From an uncultured Lachnospiraceae bacterium (GTDB taxonomy: Bacteria > Bacillota > Clostridia > Lachnospirales > Lachnospiraceae): a DNA stretch of 44,078 nt. The notes beneath the pieces were generated by a model, which worked only from the letters and a program-made list of their open reading frames with translations, was not told where the DNA came from and ran no database searches. A program made the position numbers and the translations under genes. Where the stretch lies: the NCBI GenBank assembly GCA_958428365.1, contig CAUAFT010000019.1, positions 1 through 44,078 of the forward strand, in the 5' to 3' direction. The first letter of the stretch is position 1. Every line of letters begins with the position of its first letter. Shown here one piece after another: positions 32,353 through 39,883 of the stretch.

Positions 32353-33931
32353 ATTTGATGATTTGGAGTTACAGCCTCAGATTTTAAGAGGAATTAAGGC
32401 AATGGGATTTGAGGAGGCAACTCCGATACAGAGCCAGTCCATTCCCGTTGTGATGAGCGGAAGGGACGTGATCGGACAGGCGCAGACGGGAACCGGAAAG
32501 ACGGCGGCGTTTGGAATCCCGATCTTACAGAGAGTGGATCCTGGCAATAAAAAGACACAGGTAATTATTTTATCCCCCACCAGGGAGCTTGCCATTCAGG
32601 TGGCGGATGAGATCCGCGCCCTTGCAAAATATATGCATGGCATAAAGATCCTTCCGGTCTACGGGGGACAGGACATCAGCAAGCAGATCCGTTCCCTGAA
32701 GGGCGGTACTCAGATTATTATCGGTACGCCGGGAAGGGTCATGGATCATCTGCGCAGACGGACGATTCGCTGCGACCATGTGAATACCATTGTGCTGGAT
32801 GAGGCGGACGAGATGCTCAACATGGGATTTCGGGAGGATATTGAGACGATCCTGGAATATATCCCGGATCCCCACCAGACCATACTTTTTTCCGCAACCA
32901 TGCCTAAACCAATTCTGGAGATAACGAAAAAATATCAAAAGGACGCTGTGACCATCAAGGTGGTAAAAAAGGAGCTGACGGTTCCAAGTATCGATCAGTT
33001 CTACTATGATGTCAAGCGGAAGGAAAAGATCGACGTGCTGACAAGACTTCTGGATTACTATGATCCCAAGCTGTCTTTGATCTTCTGTAATACGAAGCGC
33101 AAGGTAGATGAGTTAACAGGAGAGCTGCAGGGAAGGGGATATTTTGCCGAAGGATTGCATGGAGATATGAAGCAGTCCCAGAGAGACCGGGTTATGAATA
33201 ATTTTAGAAAAGGAAAGACCGATATCCTGGTTGCCACCGACGTGGCGGCGAGGGGAATCGACGTGGATGATGTGGAAGCGGTATTCAACTACGACATCCC
33301 TCAGGACGATGAATATTACGTCCACAGGATCGGACGTACCGGACGCGCCGGAAGGACGGGGCGGGCATTCACCTTTGTGAAGGGCAAGGAGGTCTACAAA
33401 TTAAAGGATATTCAGCGCTATTGTAAGACGAAGATCTTAGCGCAGCCGATCCCATCCAGTGAAGACGTGGCGCTGATCCGTGCGGAAAAGATCATGGAAC
33501 GTATCACCACCATCATCGAGGAAGAGGATTTGGGCAAGAATATCAATTTTATCGAGCAGATGATCAATGAATCCGACGATCTGACAGCGATGGACATTGC
33601 GGCGGCATTCTTAGCAGACGCCCTGGGAGGACAGGAAGGAAGCCCGATGGAGGGCGGAGAGTATGATTTTGAGAATACGGGAGCCGAGGAGGGTATGGTC
33701 AGACTCTTTATCAATATTGGGAAAAAACAGCATGTCAAGCCGGGAGATATCCTTGGCGCGGTAGCCGGAGAGACCGGAATGCCGGGCAGTCTTGTGGGCG
33801 CCATTGATATGTATGACAAGTACACCTTCGTGGAGGTGCCGAAAGAATACGGAAGAGAAGTCTTAGAAGCTATGAAGAATGCGAAAATTAAGGGTAAATC
33901 CATTAATATGGAGCCTGCGAATCAGAAGTAG
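32339..33931 (+). CDS. DEAD-box RNA helicase with DbpA-type RNA-binding domain
   Basis: A 530-residue helicase with the Q motif (GFEEATPIQSQSIP), AQTGTGKT, PTRELAIQ, DEAD (VLDEADEML), SAT (ILFSATMP), ATDVAARGIDVD and HRIGRTGRAG. The last 75 residues (from GMVRLFINIGKKQHVKPGDI) form a DbpA-like RNA-binding domain; in E. coli DbpA and B. subtilis DbpA/YxiN this domain targets 23S rRNA. A role in ribosome assembly or cold-shock RNA remodelling is likely. An AAGGAG site precedes the ATG, and the gene is coupled to the GIY-YIG gene by overlap. Confidence 0.93.
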   Translation: METVRFDDLELQPQILRGIKAMGFEEATPIQSQSIPVVMSGRDVIGQAQTGTGKTAAFGIPILQRVDPGNKKTQVIILSPTRELAIQVADEIRALAKYMHGIKILPVYGGQDISKQIRSLKGGTQIIIGTPGRVMDHLRRRTIRCDHVNTIVLDEADEMLNMGFREDIETILEYIPDPHQTILFSATMPKPILEITKKYQKDAVTIKVVKKELTVPSIDQFYYDVKRKEKIDVLTRLLDYYDPKLSLIFCNTKRKVDELTGELQGRGYFAEGLHGDMKQSQRDRVMNNFRKGKTDILVATDVAARGIDVDDVEAVFNYDIPQDDEYYVHRIGRTGRAGRTGRAFTFVKGKEVYKLKDIQRYCKTKILAQPIPSSEDVALIRAEKIMERITTIIEEEDLGKNINFIEQMINESDDLTAMDIAAAFLADALGGQEGSPMEGGEYDFENTGAEEGMVRLFINIGKKQHVKPGDILGAVAGETGMPGSLVGAIDMYDKYTFVEVPKEYGREVLEAMKNAKIKGKSINMEPANQK

Positions 33932-34000
33932 ATAATCATAATTCAGAATGGTAACGAACCTAATGGACAGGTCAGCCATTAAAAATAAACAGACAAGAAG

Positions 34001-34028
34001 ACCCGCGAGCTGCTACTCGTGGGTTTTT
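34001..34028 (+). terminator. helicase-operon terminator
   Basis: ACCCGCGAG and CTCGTGGGT form a 9-bp stem with one G-T pair, followed by TTTTTGC. Confidence 0.8.
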
Positions 34029-34113
34029 GCTTTGGGTTTCAAGTAAAATAATTAATAGTAAAATTATTATAAAGTTAATAAAGTTCACGAAATTTTTATT
34101 AGAAAGAAAATAG

Positions 34114-34142
34114 TATACAAATTAAAATTATGCTATTCTAAT
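34114..34142 (+). promoter_or_regulatory. probable promoter of the tiny toxin-like gene
   Basis: TATACA (34114-34119), a 17-base spacer and TCTAAT (34137-34142) would start a transcript near 34149. The stretch before it (34029-34113) is very AT-rich and holds no gene. Confidence 0.5.
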
Positions 34143-34182
34143 AGTGCTGTCGACTCTTTCCAGCAGGGAGGAGGTGCGTGCA

Positions 34183-34269
34183 TTGGAAAATTTGGTAACT
34201 TTTCTTGTTTCTATATTGGCAAGTGTAGCTGGCTACTACATATGCAAATGGTTAGATAGAGACGATTGA
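34183..34269 (+). CDS. tiny hydrophobic peptide, Fst/Ldr-like type I toxin candidate
   Basis: A 28-codon frame starts at TTG 34183, eight bases or so after GGGAGGAGG, and ends at TGA 34267-34269. It encodes one hydrophobic helix (NLVTFLVSILASVAGYYICK) followed by the charged tail WLDRDD. This form (short, single helix, aromatic-charged tail) is that of Fst/Ldr membrane toxins. A GTG three codons upstream is too close to the ribosome site. The gene sits in a par-like unit: a convergent antisense RNA, a shared bidirectional terminator, and a second copy of its start-codon region at 34341-34370. I infer a type I toxin; lethality is untested. Confidence 0.7.
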   Translation: MENLVTFLVSILASVAGYYICKWLDRDD

Positions 34270-34304
34270 CAGCACTAGCCTGAGGATTTGTTCATCTTAA
34301 CGAA

Positions 34305-34340
34305 CAAAAGACCCTGGAGCTGGCACTCCAGGGTCTTTTG
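34305..34340. terminator. bidirectional terminator shared by toxin mRNA and antisense RNA
   Basis: CAAAAGACCCTGGAG (34305-34319) and CTCCAGGGTCTTTTG (34326-34340) are a perfect 15-bp stem with loop CTGGCA. The stem starts CAAAAG and ends CTTTTG, so it can stop transcripts from both sides. Confidence 0.88.
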
Positions 34341-34372
34341 GCGTCCATTGGACAATTAGTAACTTTTCTTAT
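34305..34372 (-). ncRNA. candidate antisense antitoxin RNA (RNA II-like)
   Basis: A minus-strand promoter at 34381-34409 would start a transcript near 34370-34372, exactly at the second direct repeat. It would end in the shared terminator and be about 65-70 bases long, close to RNA II of the pAD1 par locus. Its 5' part is complementary to the toxin start region through the repeat, and its terminator loop is complementary to that of the toxin mRNA. Confidence 0.65.
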
Positions 34373-34380
34373 CTGTTATT

Positions 34381-34409
34381 ATATTATGATGGATCAGAGA
34401 AGTTGTCAA
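34381..34409 (-). promoter_or_regulatory. promoter of the antisense RNA
   Basis: On the minus strand a consensus TTGACA (34404-34409) is followed after 17 bases by TAATAT (34381-34386); overlapping alternatives CATAAT and TATAAT lie at 15 and 20 bases. Confidence 0.65.
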
Positions 34410-34462
34410 GATTTTTCTTAAATCGCAATCTAAGAAAAAGAATATCGCGGCTTTAGCACGGG

Positions 34463-34495
34463 AAAGGCAGACAGCATACGCCGTCTGCCTTTTGT
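34463..34495. terminator. terminator between the par-like locus and the rubrerythrin gene
   Basis: AAAGGCAGAC (34463-34472) and GTCTGCCTTT (34483-34492) form a perfect 10-bp stem, usable in both directions. It probably ends the rubrerythrin transcript. Confidence 0.65.
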
Positions 34496-34552
34496 AGGGA
34501 GTTTAGGTTAAATAATAAAGGAAGAATCCTATATTAGGATTACCATATTGAA

Positions 34553-35098
34553 TTAGCCGAAGTAGCGGTCCAGTAAGCCTTTGAATGCTTTACCGTGTCT
34601 AGCCTCGTCTCTTGCCATCTCATGAACGGTGTCATGGATCGCGTCTAAATTCAGTTCTTTCGCACGTTTTGCGAGGTCGAACTTACCTGCTGTAGCGCCG
34701 TTTTCAGCGTCCACTCTCAATTCCAGATTTTTCTTTGTGCTGTCTGTTACGACTTCACCAAGTAACTCAGCGAACTTTGCCGCATGTTCTGCCTCTTCAT
34801 AGGCAGCCTTCTCATAGTACATTCCGATTTCAGGATAGCCCTCTCTGTGTGCTACTCTTGCCATTGCAAGGTACATACCTACCTCAGAGCACTCTCCTTC
34901 AAAGTTCATTCTCAAATCTTTGATAATGTCCTCGCGTACACCCTGAGCTACGCCCAGAACGTGTTCAGCAGCCCATGTCATCTCGCCTTCATCCTGCTTG
35001 GTGAATTTATCAGCAGGTGCTTTACAGAGTGGACAGACTTCCGGAGCAGAATCTCCTTCGTGAACATAACCGCATACGCTGCATACATATTTTGCCAT
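34553..35098 (-). CDS. reverse rubrerythrin
   Basis: A 181-residue protein with the rubredoxin domain first (CSVCGY and CPLCKAPADKF, residues 6-27) and the ferritin-like di-iron domain second (MNFEGECSEVGMYLAMARVA, then YYEKAAYEEAEHAAKF, and MARDEARHGKAFKGLL). This domain order is that of reverse rubrerythrin, which in Clostridium reduces hydrogen peroxide and oxygen with NADH-derived electrons. It is transcribed from its own promoter, whose operator matches that of the Fur-family gene just upstream. No ferredoxin or reductase partner is adjacent. Confidence 0.93.
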   Translation of the reverse strand: MAKYVCSVCGYVHEGDSAPEVCPLCKAPADKFTKQDEGEMTWAAEHVLGVAQGVREDIIKDLRMNFEGECSEVGMYLAMARVAHREGYPEIGMYYEKAAYEEAEHAAKFAELLGEVVTDSTKKNLELRVDAENGATAGKFDLAKRAKELNLDAIHDTVHEMARDEARHGKAFKGLLDRYFG

Positions 35099-35174
35099 AA
35101 TCTTTTCCTCAACTTTCTTTGAAATATTTATTGTTATAATGTTTCTGTCATTTATATAACAGATCTTTTTAAAT

Positions 35175-35229
35175 TAGTAATAAGAACTATTACTGATTTT
35201 AATATAACAAAAAGTACTGACTCTGTCAA
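35175..35229 (-). promoter_or_regulatory. rubrerythrin promoter and Fur-family operator
   Basis: TTGACA (35224-35229), 17 bases, TATATT (35201-35206); six bases further lies the box TAGTAATAAGAACTATTACT (35175-35194, plus strand), with inverted arms GTAATA and TATTAC. The -35 overlaps the stop codon of the Fur-family gene. Confidence 0.7.
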
Positions 35230-35627
35230 CTACTTTTTGAAATATTTATTTTCTTTGCACATTCCGGGCATTTTCCGTAAAAATGTGTGATATTCCCCTC
35301 CACGATACCATCAAAGTTGTGATTGGCGATCACGTTGATGTGGTCGATGGACTCCATCTCAAGGTCATGTACCTCTCCGCATTCGGTACAGAAGAAATGG
35401 TAGTGAGGGGTGGTACATCCGTCGTAGCGGTCAGGCCCCGTCCCGGTGGATATCTTTAAGATCTCACCGCTTTCTTCCAACAGGGTAAGATTCCGGTACA
35501 CGGTTCCCAGACTGATATTCGGGAACTCCTCCTTAATGGAGAGATAGACCGTCTCCGCAGTGGGATGGTTGCAATGGGTAGCGAGATAGGTTTTAATGGA
35601 TTCCCGCTGTCTGCTGTATTTTCTCAT
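35226..35627 (-). CDS. Fur-family repressor, PerR-like
   Basis: A 133-residue regulator with the winged helix (about 10-80: HPTAETVYLSIKEEFPNISL, then GTVYRNLTLLEESGEI) and the metal-binding half: HYHFFCTECGEVHDLE and YGKCPECAKK give the two CxxC pairs of the structural zinc site. I place the start at the ATG at 35627 (MRKYSRQRESIKTYLATHC) rather than 35660, since the family core begins there and AGCAGGA precedes it. Its own promoter carries the same operator at the same distance as the rubrerythrin promoter, so it probably represses both. Peroxide sensing (PerR) is more likely than iron sensing given the neighbour. Confidence 0.88.
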   Translation of the reverse strand: MRKYSRQRESIKTYLATHCNHPTAETVYLSIKEEFPNISLGTVYRNLTLLEESGEILKISTGTGPDRYDGCTTPHYHFFCTECGEVHDLEMESIDHINVIANHNFDGIVEGNITHFYGKCPECAKKINISKSS

Positions 35628-35668
35628 AATATCCTGCTTTCTGGCATTTACAATCATCATTATAATAA

Positions 35669-35723
35669 TAGTAATGATAACTAATTACAACTATAATATA
35701 GTATGAATTTCCCATTCTGTCAA
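35669..35723 (-). promoter_or_regulatory. promoter and autoregulatory operator of the Fur-family gene
   Basis: TTGACA (35718-35723), 17 bases, TATATT (35695-35700), then after six bases the box TAGTAATGATAACTAATTAC (35669-35688, plus strand). It matches the rubrerythrin promoter element for element. Confidence 0.7.
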
Positions 35724-35786
35724 TAATAAAATAATTTTAGAAAAAACCCTTGCATATATTTTAGTAAAAACAAGTATGGAGGAACC

Positions 35787-36407
35787 ATGCAGAATTTAAA
35801 CCGTTTTGTTACCTATGTTTATTCCTACCGCAACTATGAGAGAGATGTGAACGTGGGATTTGCAAAAGTCGACCGGCGCGGCGAGTACGTCCGCATGGAG
35901 ATACAGATTCGTAAAAAAAATGCAGAGAAGGGAGAGGTGGGAGTCTATCTCCTTGCCGGAGAGGAAGGACACCCGGTGGCGATTCCCATTGGCAGCATGC
36001 GCTTTGAGAGGGAGACCGGAACTTTTCAGGGAAGGTTCCCTGCCGGAAATATCGGCGGTGCGGGATATTCCTTTGAGCAGATCAAAGGTCTTTATTTAAA
36101 AGGCGAGCGGGAGATCTTTGCCAGCCAGTGGGTGGAAGAGGAGATGAGGCTTGCCGGCGTGGTGATCTGGCAGAAGCCGAAGGAAGAAAAGGAAACCGTG
36201 ACACAGATAGAAGAGGAGAAAGAGTGGGAAGCTGCGCAGCTTCCGGGTTCACAGAATGAGCCACCGAAAGAAAAGAACAGTATCCGGGCGACGGAGGAAA
36301 AACCCCTCTACGACTGGAGGTACGAGTGGGAAAAGCTGGATCAGGCGACAGGCAACGAGCTGGTTCTAGGGCTGGCGCTTTGGACCAGAAATAAGGGAAA
36401 ATCTTAG
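35787..36407 (+). CDS. lineage-specific hypothetical protein (DUF6128-like)
   Basis: A 206-residue protein with a conserved-looking beta-rich N-terminal half (about 1-130, including YVRMEIQIRKKNAEKGEVGV and GIVIW-like VVIWQKP) and a charged Glu/Lys-rich linker (about 130-175). The C-terminal tail (PLYDWRYEWEKL) has the look of a second domain remnant. No signal peptide or membrane segment. I believe this is the DUF6128 family known mainly from Lachnospiraceae, but I am not certain. GGAGG lies close before the ATG. Its end overlaps the convergent acetyltransferase gene by 42 bases. Confidence 0.6.
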   Translation: MQNLNRFVTYVYSYRNYERDVNVGFAKVDRRGEYVRMEIQIRKKNAEKGEVGVYLLAGEEGHPVAIPIGSMRFERETGTFQGRFPAGNIGGAGYSFEQIKGLYLKGEREIFASQWVEEEMRLAGVVIWQKPKEEKETVTQIEEEKEWEAAQLPGSQNEPPKEKNSIRATEEKPLYDWRYEWEKLDQATGNELVLGLALWTRNKGKS

Positions 36408-36926
36408 ATGGTCCTCCCAGGTATCGTTGATAAAGATACAGCCATAGGAAATGCCTTCATTGCAAAACCCTGATTTTTCCAACAGGCGGATAGAGGCGGT
36501 ATTCTCCGGTTTTACATAAGCCTCTATCCGGTGAAGCTTCAGATCGGAAAAAATAACGGAGACGATCTTTTCCAGAGCTTCCTGCATATAGCCCTGTCTC
36601 CGGTACGCCTCGTCCATCTTGTATCCAATGGTACAGGTCTGAAAAATGCCGCGCTCAATGCGCTGGATGCTGACGGTGCCTATGATCCTGGACGGTTCGT
36701 TCTTTTCTGACAGCCAGTAGCGGAAGGATTTCTGGCGCATCGCCATGTTGAAGTCATAGGTCAATAGGGTCTTTTGATACCGCTGCGTATAATAATTTTC
36801 TTTCTTTTTTCCATCGTATTTTTCAAAGGTATTTCGATTCTTCTGTAAAAAACGGAGTACTTCCTCCGACGCGTCGGCGGTCAGCACTGTCAAGAGCAGC
36901 CGCTTTGTCTCGTATTGAAAATTCAT
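36366..36926 (-). CDS. GNAT-family N-acetyltransferase, RimJ/RimL-like
   Basis: A 186-residue acetyltransferase with the family start ETKRLLLTVL, the acetyl-CoA-binding stretch MDEAYRRQGYMQEALEKIV and the closing PENTASIRLLEKSGF. Such proteins acetylate ribosomal protein N-termini, small amines or antibiotics; the substrate cannot be read here. Its start overlaps the stop of the activase gene upstream (ATGA-type, 36923-36926), so they are co-transcribed. The 3' end overlaps the convergent gene at 35787-36407. Confidence 0.88.
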   Translation of the reverse strand: MNFQYETKRLLLTVLTADASEEVLRFLQKNRNTFEKYDGKKKENYYTQRYQKTLLTYDFNMAMRQKSFRYWLSEKNEPSRIIGTVSIQRIERGIFQTCTIGYKMDEAYRRQGYMQEALEKIVSVIFSDLKLHRIEAYVKPENTASIRLLEKSGFCNEGISYGCIFINDTWEDHLRFSLISGPKRQP

Positions 36927-37621
36927 CCGTCCACACCTCGAATCTCCACATGGGAGAGATATTTTTTTAAAAGAGAGCGGATCTCCTCCAGATCTTTTTT
37001 TTCATAGGAAGAAAATATGGGATGGATGACCTGCTCCGTCTCCCGGTAAGCCTGTAAATAGTAGGCGTCCGCCCCGGCGATCCAGGCGCCGATCTGCTCA
37101 AAATCCTCCTTTGTGTGAAGCTCCTTTACCACAGTGGTGCGAAACTCGTAGGGGACAGTTTCCTCCAACAAAAAGGAGACGGATTCTCTTATGGGTTCCA
37201 TGGAAAGATCAGGGACGCTGCAGATATCCGGGTAATGCTCTGGCGCATGCTTGATATCCATTGCCACATAGTCGACCAGCCCCTTTTTACAGAGAGATTT
37301 CAGGACTTTGGGGCGGGAACCGTTGGTATCCAGCTTAATTCGGTATCCCAGATCTTTTATTTTTATTAGAAAATGTTCCAGATCCGGCTGTAAGGTGGGT
37401 TCTCCTCCGGTGACGCAGACCCCGTCTAAGATACCCTGTCTCTTTTTCAGATGGGAGAAGATATCCTCTTCGGGAATCAGAGGGAGAGTCTTTGGAGAAA
37501 GGACCAGGTCGCCGTTGTGACAGTAAGGACAGCGGAAATTGCAGCCGCCGAAAAAAACGGTACAGGCTACCTGTCCCGGATAATCTAACAGCGTTGTTTT
37601 TAAAAATCCATGTATTTCCAT
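36923..37621 (-). CDS. anaerobic ribonucleotide reductase activating protein (NrdG2-type radical SAM)
   Basis: A 232-residue radical SAM protein with CNFRCPYC (CxxxCxxC cluster) and CVTGGEPTLQPDLEHFL. It belongs to the short activase group (TIGR02495) that installs the glycyl radical on anaerobic ribonucleotide reductase or a related enzyme. The ATG at 37621 (MEIHGFLKTTLLDYPGQVAC) is chosen because GAGGTGG precedes it and the family begins so. The frame extends to 37780, but that part runs into the SRP RNA gene and is not protein-like. No reductase gene (nrdD) is in the window. Confidence 0.85.
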   Translation of the reverse strand: MEIHGFLKTTLLDYPGQVACTVFFGGCNFRCPYCHNGDLVLSPKTLPLIPEEDIFSHLKKRQGILDGVCVTGGEPTLQPDLEHFLIKIKDLGYRIKLDTNGSRPKVLKSLCKKGLVDYVAMDIKHAPEHYPDICSVPDLSMEPIRESVSFLLEETVPYEFRTTVVKELHTKEDFEQIGAWIAGADAYYLQAYRETEQVIHPIFSSYEKKDLEEIRSLLKKYLSHVEIRGVDG

Positions 37622-37705
37622 GAAAACCACCTCTAAGCCATGTATGATTTCTGCCGATAATCTTACAATATTATGGCATAGAAATAGTAGAAAGTGAAGA
37701 AAAAA

Positions 37706-37734
37706 TTGACAAAGTAATAAAAATTGGTTATACT
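37706..37734 (+). promoter_or_regulatory. SRP RNA promoter
   Basis: Consensus TTGACA (37706-37711), a 17-base spacer and TATACT (37729-37734), about seven bases before the expected RNA start. Confidence 0.8.
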
Positions 37735-37740
37735 TATGTT

Positions 37741-37990
37741 TCCGAGCAGCTGGGGTGGCAGCGGTACCCTGTACTAGCAATCCGCTATAGCTAGAGTGAT
37801 ATTCTGCCTCGGATCCTTGATGGTGAAGCAGCCCTTAGTAAGTGGCGATGACGTCTGGGTCTTACGCAACGGAAATCTATGAACCGTGTCAGGTCAGGAA
37901 TGAAGCAGCACTAAGTAGAACCTTTCGTGTGCCGTGAGGGCGCCTGGACTGAGTTAACTGCTAAGGTAACGTTTGTCATCGGGATTCAAA
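37741..37990 (+). ncRNA. ffs: signal recognition particle RNA, large Firmicutes type
   Basis: The 5' part shows the Alu-domain pattern GGGGTGGCAGCGGTACCCTG and AATCCGCTATAGC. The conserved Ffh-binding helix 8 is near 37885 (GTGTCAGGTCAGGAATGAAG followed by CAGCACTAAG). The arms GATCCTTGATGG and GTCATCGGGATTC pair to form helix 5. The length of about 250 bases fits Bacillus/Clostridium SRP RNA with an Alu domain. Ends are approximate. A consensus promoter lies just upstream. Confidence 0.92.
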
Positions 37991-38025
37991 GCAGAATGCT
38001 CGGTTTTGTTTGTCTGGAGGAAAAA

Positions 38026-38457
38026 ATGCTGAAGAAACTGAGAGAAAATCTCTATACGATATGTAATTATCTGGAATTGCTCATGGCAGTAGTCGTCATT
38101 GTGGGGATCGTCATTGCTGCATTGGGATTGAAGAATGAGATCCTGTTGTTTTGGAGTCAGAGGGGACATGCAGGCGCTTTTTATGTTTTTCTGGATGCTG
38201 TTTTTGAGATCGTCATCAGTATTGAATTTTTAAAAATGCTCTGTCAGCCCAGCGCCGATACGGTGTTAGAGGTGTTGATCTTTCTGGTTTCCAGACATAT
38301 GATCATTGGAGAGACTTCTCCTTTTGAGGATCTGATCTCCATTGTCAGCATTGGGCTGTTGTTTGGAATCAAGAAGTTCATTCGCATTCCACCGGCGAAG
38401 GGAAACAGGCACAGTTTTTTTGAGAGCGTTGAGGATTCCGAGGAAGAAGAGAGTTAG
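38026..38457 (+). CDS. four-helix membrane protein, PsiE-like
   Basis: A 143-residue protein with four predicted membrane helices (about 15-37, 52-75, 84-97 and 98-115) and an acidic tail (FFESVEDSEEEES). The pattern FYVFLDAVFEIVISIEFLKM, then VSRHMII, resembles the PsiE family of phosphate-starvation-inducible membrane proteins, whose function is unknown; the match is moderate. The ATG at 38026 has GGAGG at normal distance; the frame open from 37927 lies within the SRP RNA. The gene ends exactly where tadA begins. Confidence 0.6.
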   Translation: MLKKLRENLYTICNYLELLMAVVVIVGIVIAALGLKNEILLFWSQRGHAGAFYVFLDAVFEIVISIEFLKMLCQPSADTVLEVLIFLVSRHMIIGETSPFEDLISIVSIGLLFGIKKFIRIPPAKGNRHSFFESVEDSEEEES

Positions 38458-38961
38458 ATGGGAGAGAAAGTCAGCATAAGCATAGAGGAAAAATATATGC
38501 GCGCAGCCATGCGGGAAGCGAAGAAGGCGTATGCCCTGGAAGAGGTTCCCATTGGCTGCGTGATTGTATATAAGGATCAGATCATAGCAAGAGGATATAA
38601 CCGGAGGAATACGGATAAGAATACCATAGCCCATGCCGAGATGTCCGCCATCAAAAAGGCGAGTAAGAAGCTGGGGGACTGGAGGCTGGAAGGCTGCACC
38701 ATGTATGTAACCCTGGAGCCCTGTCAGATGTGCGCGGGAGCCATCGTGCAGGCGAGGATCGATGAGGTGGTCATCGGGAGCATGAATCCCAAGGCGGGCT
38801 GCGCCGGTTCCGTATTGAATCTGTTGGAAATTCCGGCGTTCAACCATCAGGTGAAGATCACAAAGGGAGTGTTGGAGGAAGAGTGTTCCGGTATGCTGAG
38901 TATGTTTTTTAAGGAGCTGCGGGAACGAAAGAAGAAAGAAAAACAGAAGGAAGATGAATAA
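38458..38961 (+). CDS. tadA: tRNA adenosine(34) deaminase
   Basis: A 167-residue zinc deaminase that makes the wobble inosine of tRNA-Arg. The zinc and catalytic residues are in HAEMSAIKK and EPCQMCAGAI, with the family motif GSVLNLL near residue 120. The ATG at 38458 follows the upstream stop directly; an internal ATG at 38497 (MRAAMREAKKA) is an alternative start closer to the conserved region. The C-terminus is a lysine-rich helix (ERKKKEKQKEDE). Confidence 0.93.
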   Translation: MGEKVSISIEEKYMRAAMREAKKAYALEEVPIGCVIVYKDQIIARGYNRRNTDKNTIAHAEMSAIKKASKKLGDWRLEGCTMYVTLEPCQMCAGAIVQARIDEVVIGSMNPKAGCAGSVLNLLEIPAFNHQVKITKGVLEEECSGMLSMFFKELRERKKKEKQKEDE

Positions 38962-38964
38962 ATG

Positions 38965-39011
38965 GAACTGCCCTCCTGGCTGGCAAAAAACCGGCACCGG
39001 GAGAGCAGTTC
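38965..39011. terminator. bidirectional terminator between tadA and nadC
   Basis: GAACTGC and CCTCCTGG pair with CCGGGAG and AGCAGTTC in a long, slightly imperfect stem (38965-38979 with 38997-39011). Confidence 0.7.
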
Positions 39012-39040
39012 TGTATTTACAAAGGATCTAAAATGGAATC

Positions 39041-39883
39041 TTATTTTACAATAGGACTTAAGTTCTTAAGGGAAACATCCATGATCGGAGCGGAGTGCGT
39101 CAGTGCGCCGCAGGATACATAGTCCACGCCGATCTCGGCGATCTCACGCAGCCGTTCTTTGGTGACATTGCCGGAACATTCTGTCTCGGCTTTTCCCCCT
39201 ACCATGGCAACGGCTTTTTTCATAGTCTCATTGTCCATGTTATCCAACATGATGATATCTGCTTTAGCGTCAAGGGCTTCCTGCAACATGGTCAGATTCT
39301 CTACCTCCACTTCCACCTTGCGGACAAATGGGGCGTAGTCCCTTGCCATCTCCACTGCCTTTGTGATGGAGCCGGCAGCGCCGATATGGTTATCCTTGAT
39401 CAGTATTCCATCGGATAGATTATAACGGTGGTTGGTGCCGCCGCCAACTTTTACCGCATATTTTTCAAAAGGTCGCATATTCGGTGTGGTCTTTCTCGTG
39501 TCTAACAGCTTGGTATGGGTATCCTTTAATTCCTGAACCATGGAATGTGTCAGGGTGGCGATACCGCTCATGCGTTGTAAATAATTCAAGGCAGTGCGTT
39601 CTCCGGTTAAGAGCGCCTTGATGTCTCCGGTAATGGTTCCCAGTAAATCTCCTTTTTTAACAACGTCGCCATCCTTGTAGGATGTTTCAAAACGGCTGTC
39701 CTTATCTAAAAGGGTAAAGACACGCTCAAAGACCGTTAATCCGCAGATGATTCCGTCCTGCTTGCAGATCAGATCCGCCTTTCCCTGCTGATCGTCTCTC
39801 ATAATTGCGTTTGTCGTAACGTCTTCGCTGGTGATGTCCTCCTTTAAGGCGTTCATCAGGTATTCGTCGATATTAATTGTCAT
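39041..39883 (-). CDS. nadC: nicotinate-nucleotide pyrophosphorylase (quinolinate PRTase)
   Basis: A 280-residue enzyme that converts quinolinate and PRPP to nicotinate mononucleotide, the third step of de novo NAD synthesis. Motifs: LDTRKTTPNMRPFEKYAVKV, GGGTNHRYNLSDGILIKDNH and VEVEVENL...DIIMLDNM, carrying the quinolinate and PRPP ligands. The ATG at 39883 (MTINIDEYLMNALKED) fits the family start better than 39901. It overlaps the end of nadB and closes the nadA-nadB-nadC operon. Confidence 0.94.
   Translation of the reverse strand: MTINIDEYLMNALKEDITSEDVTTNAIMRDDQQGKADLICKQDGIICGLTVFERVFTLLDKDSRFETSYKDGDVVKKGDLLGTITGDIKALLTGERTALNYLQRMSGIATLTHSMVQELKDTHTKLLDTRKTTPNMRPFEKYAVKVGGGTNHRYNLSDGILIKDNHIGAAGSITKAVEMARDYAPFVRKVEVEVENLTMLQEALDAKADIIMLDNMDNETMKKAVAMVGGKAETECSGNVTKERLREIAEIGVDYVSCGALTHSAPIMDVSLKNLSPIVK

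Larger units (their letters stand above)
34176..34370 (+). repeat. direct repeats of the par-like locus
   Basis: Bases 34176-34206 (covering the toxin start codon and seven codons) and 34341-34370 (just beyond the terminator) are direct repeats: about 27 of 31 positions match, with three mismatches and one gap. Both contain CATTGGA, AATT and GTAACTTTTCTT. In pAD1 par the equivalent DRa/DRb repeats let the antitoxin RNA, made from the second copy, pair with the toxin mRNA at the first. Confidence 0.75.

Noticed and set aside
34443..34495. Second antisense RNA in the par-like locus
   Set aside because: The hairpin at 34463-34492 has no promoter of its own nearby and is best explained as the rubrerythrin terminator.
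38266..38997. Open frame of 243 codons on the minus strand opposite tadA and the PsiE-like gene
   Set aside because: Both plus-strand genes are well supported; this frame has no family features and includes the terminator region.
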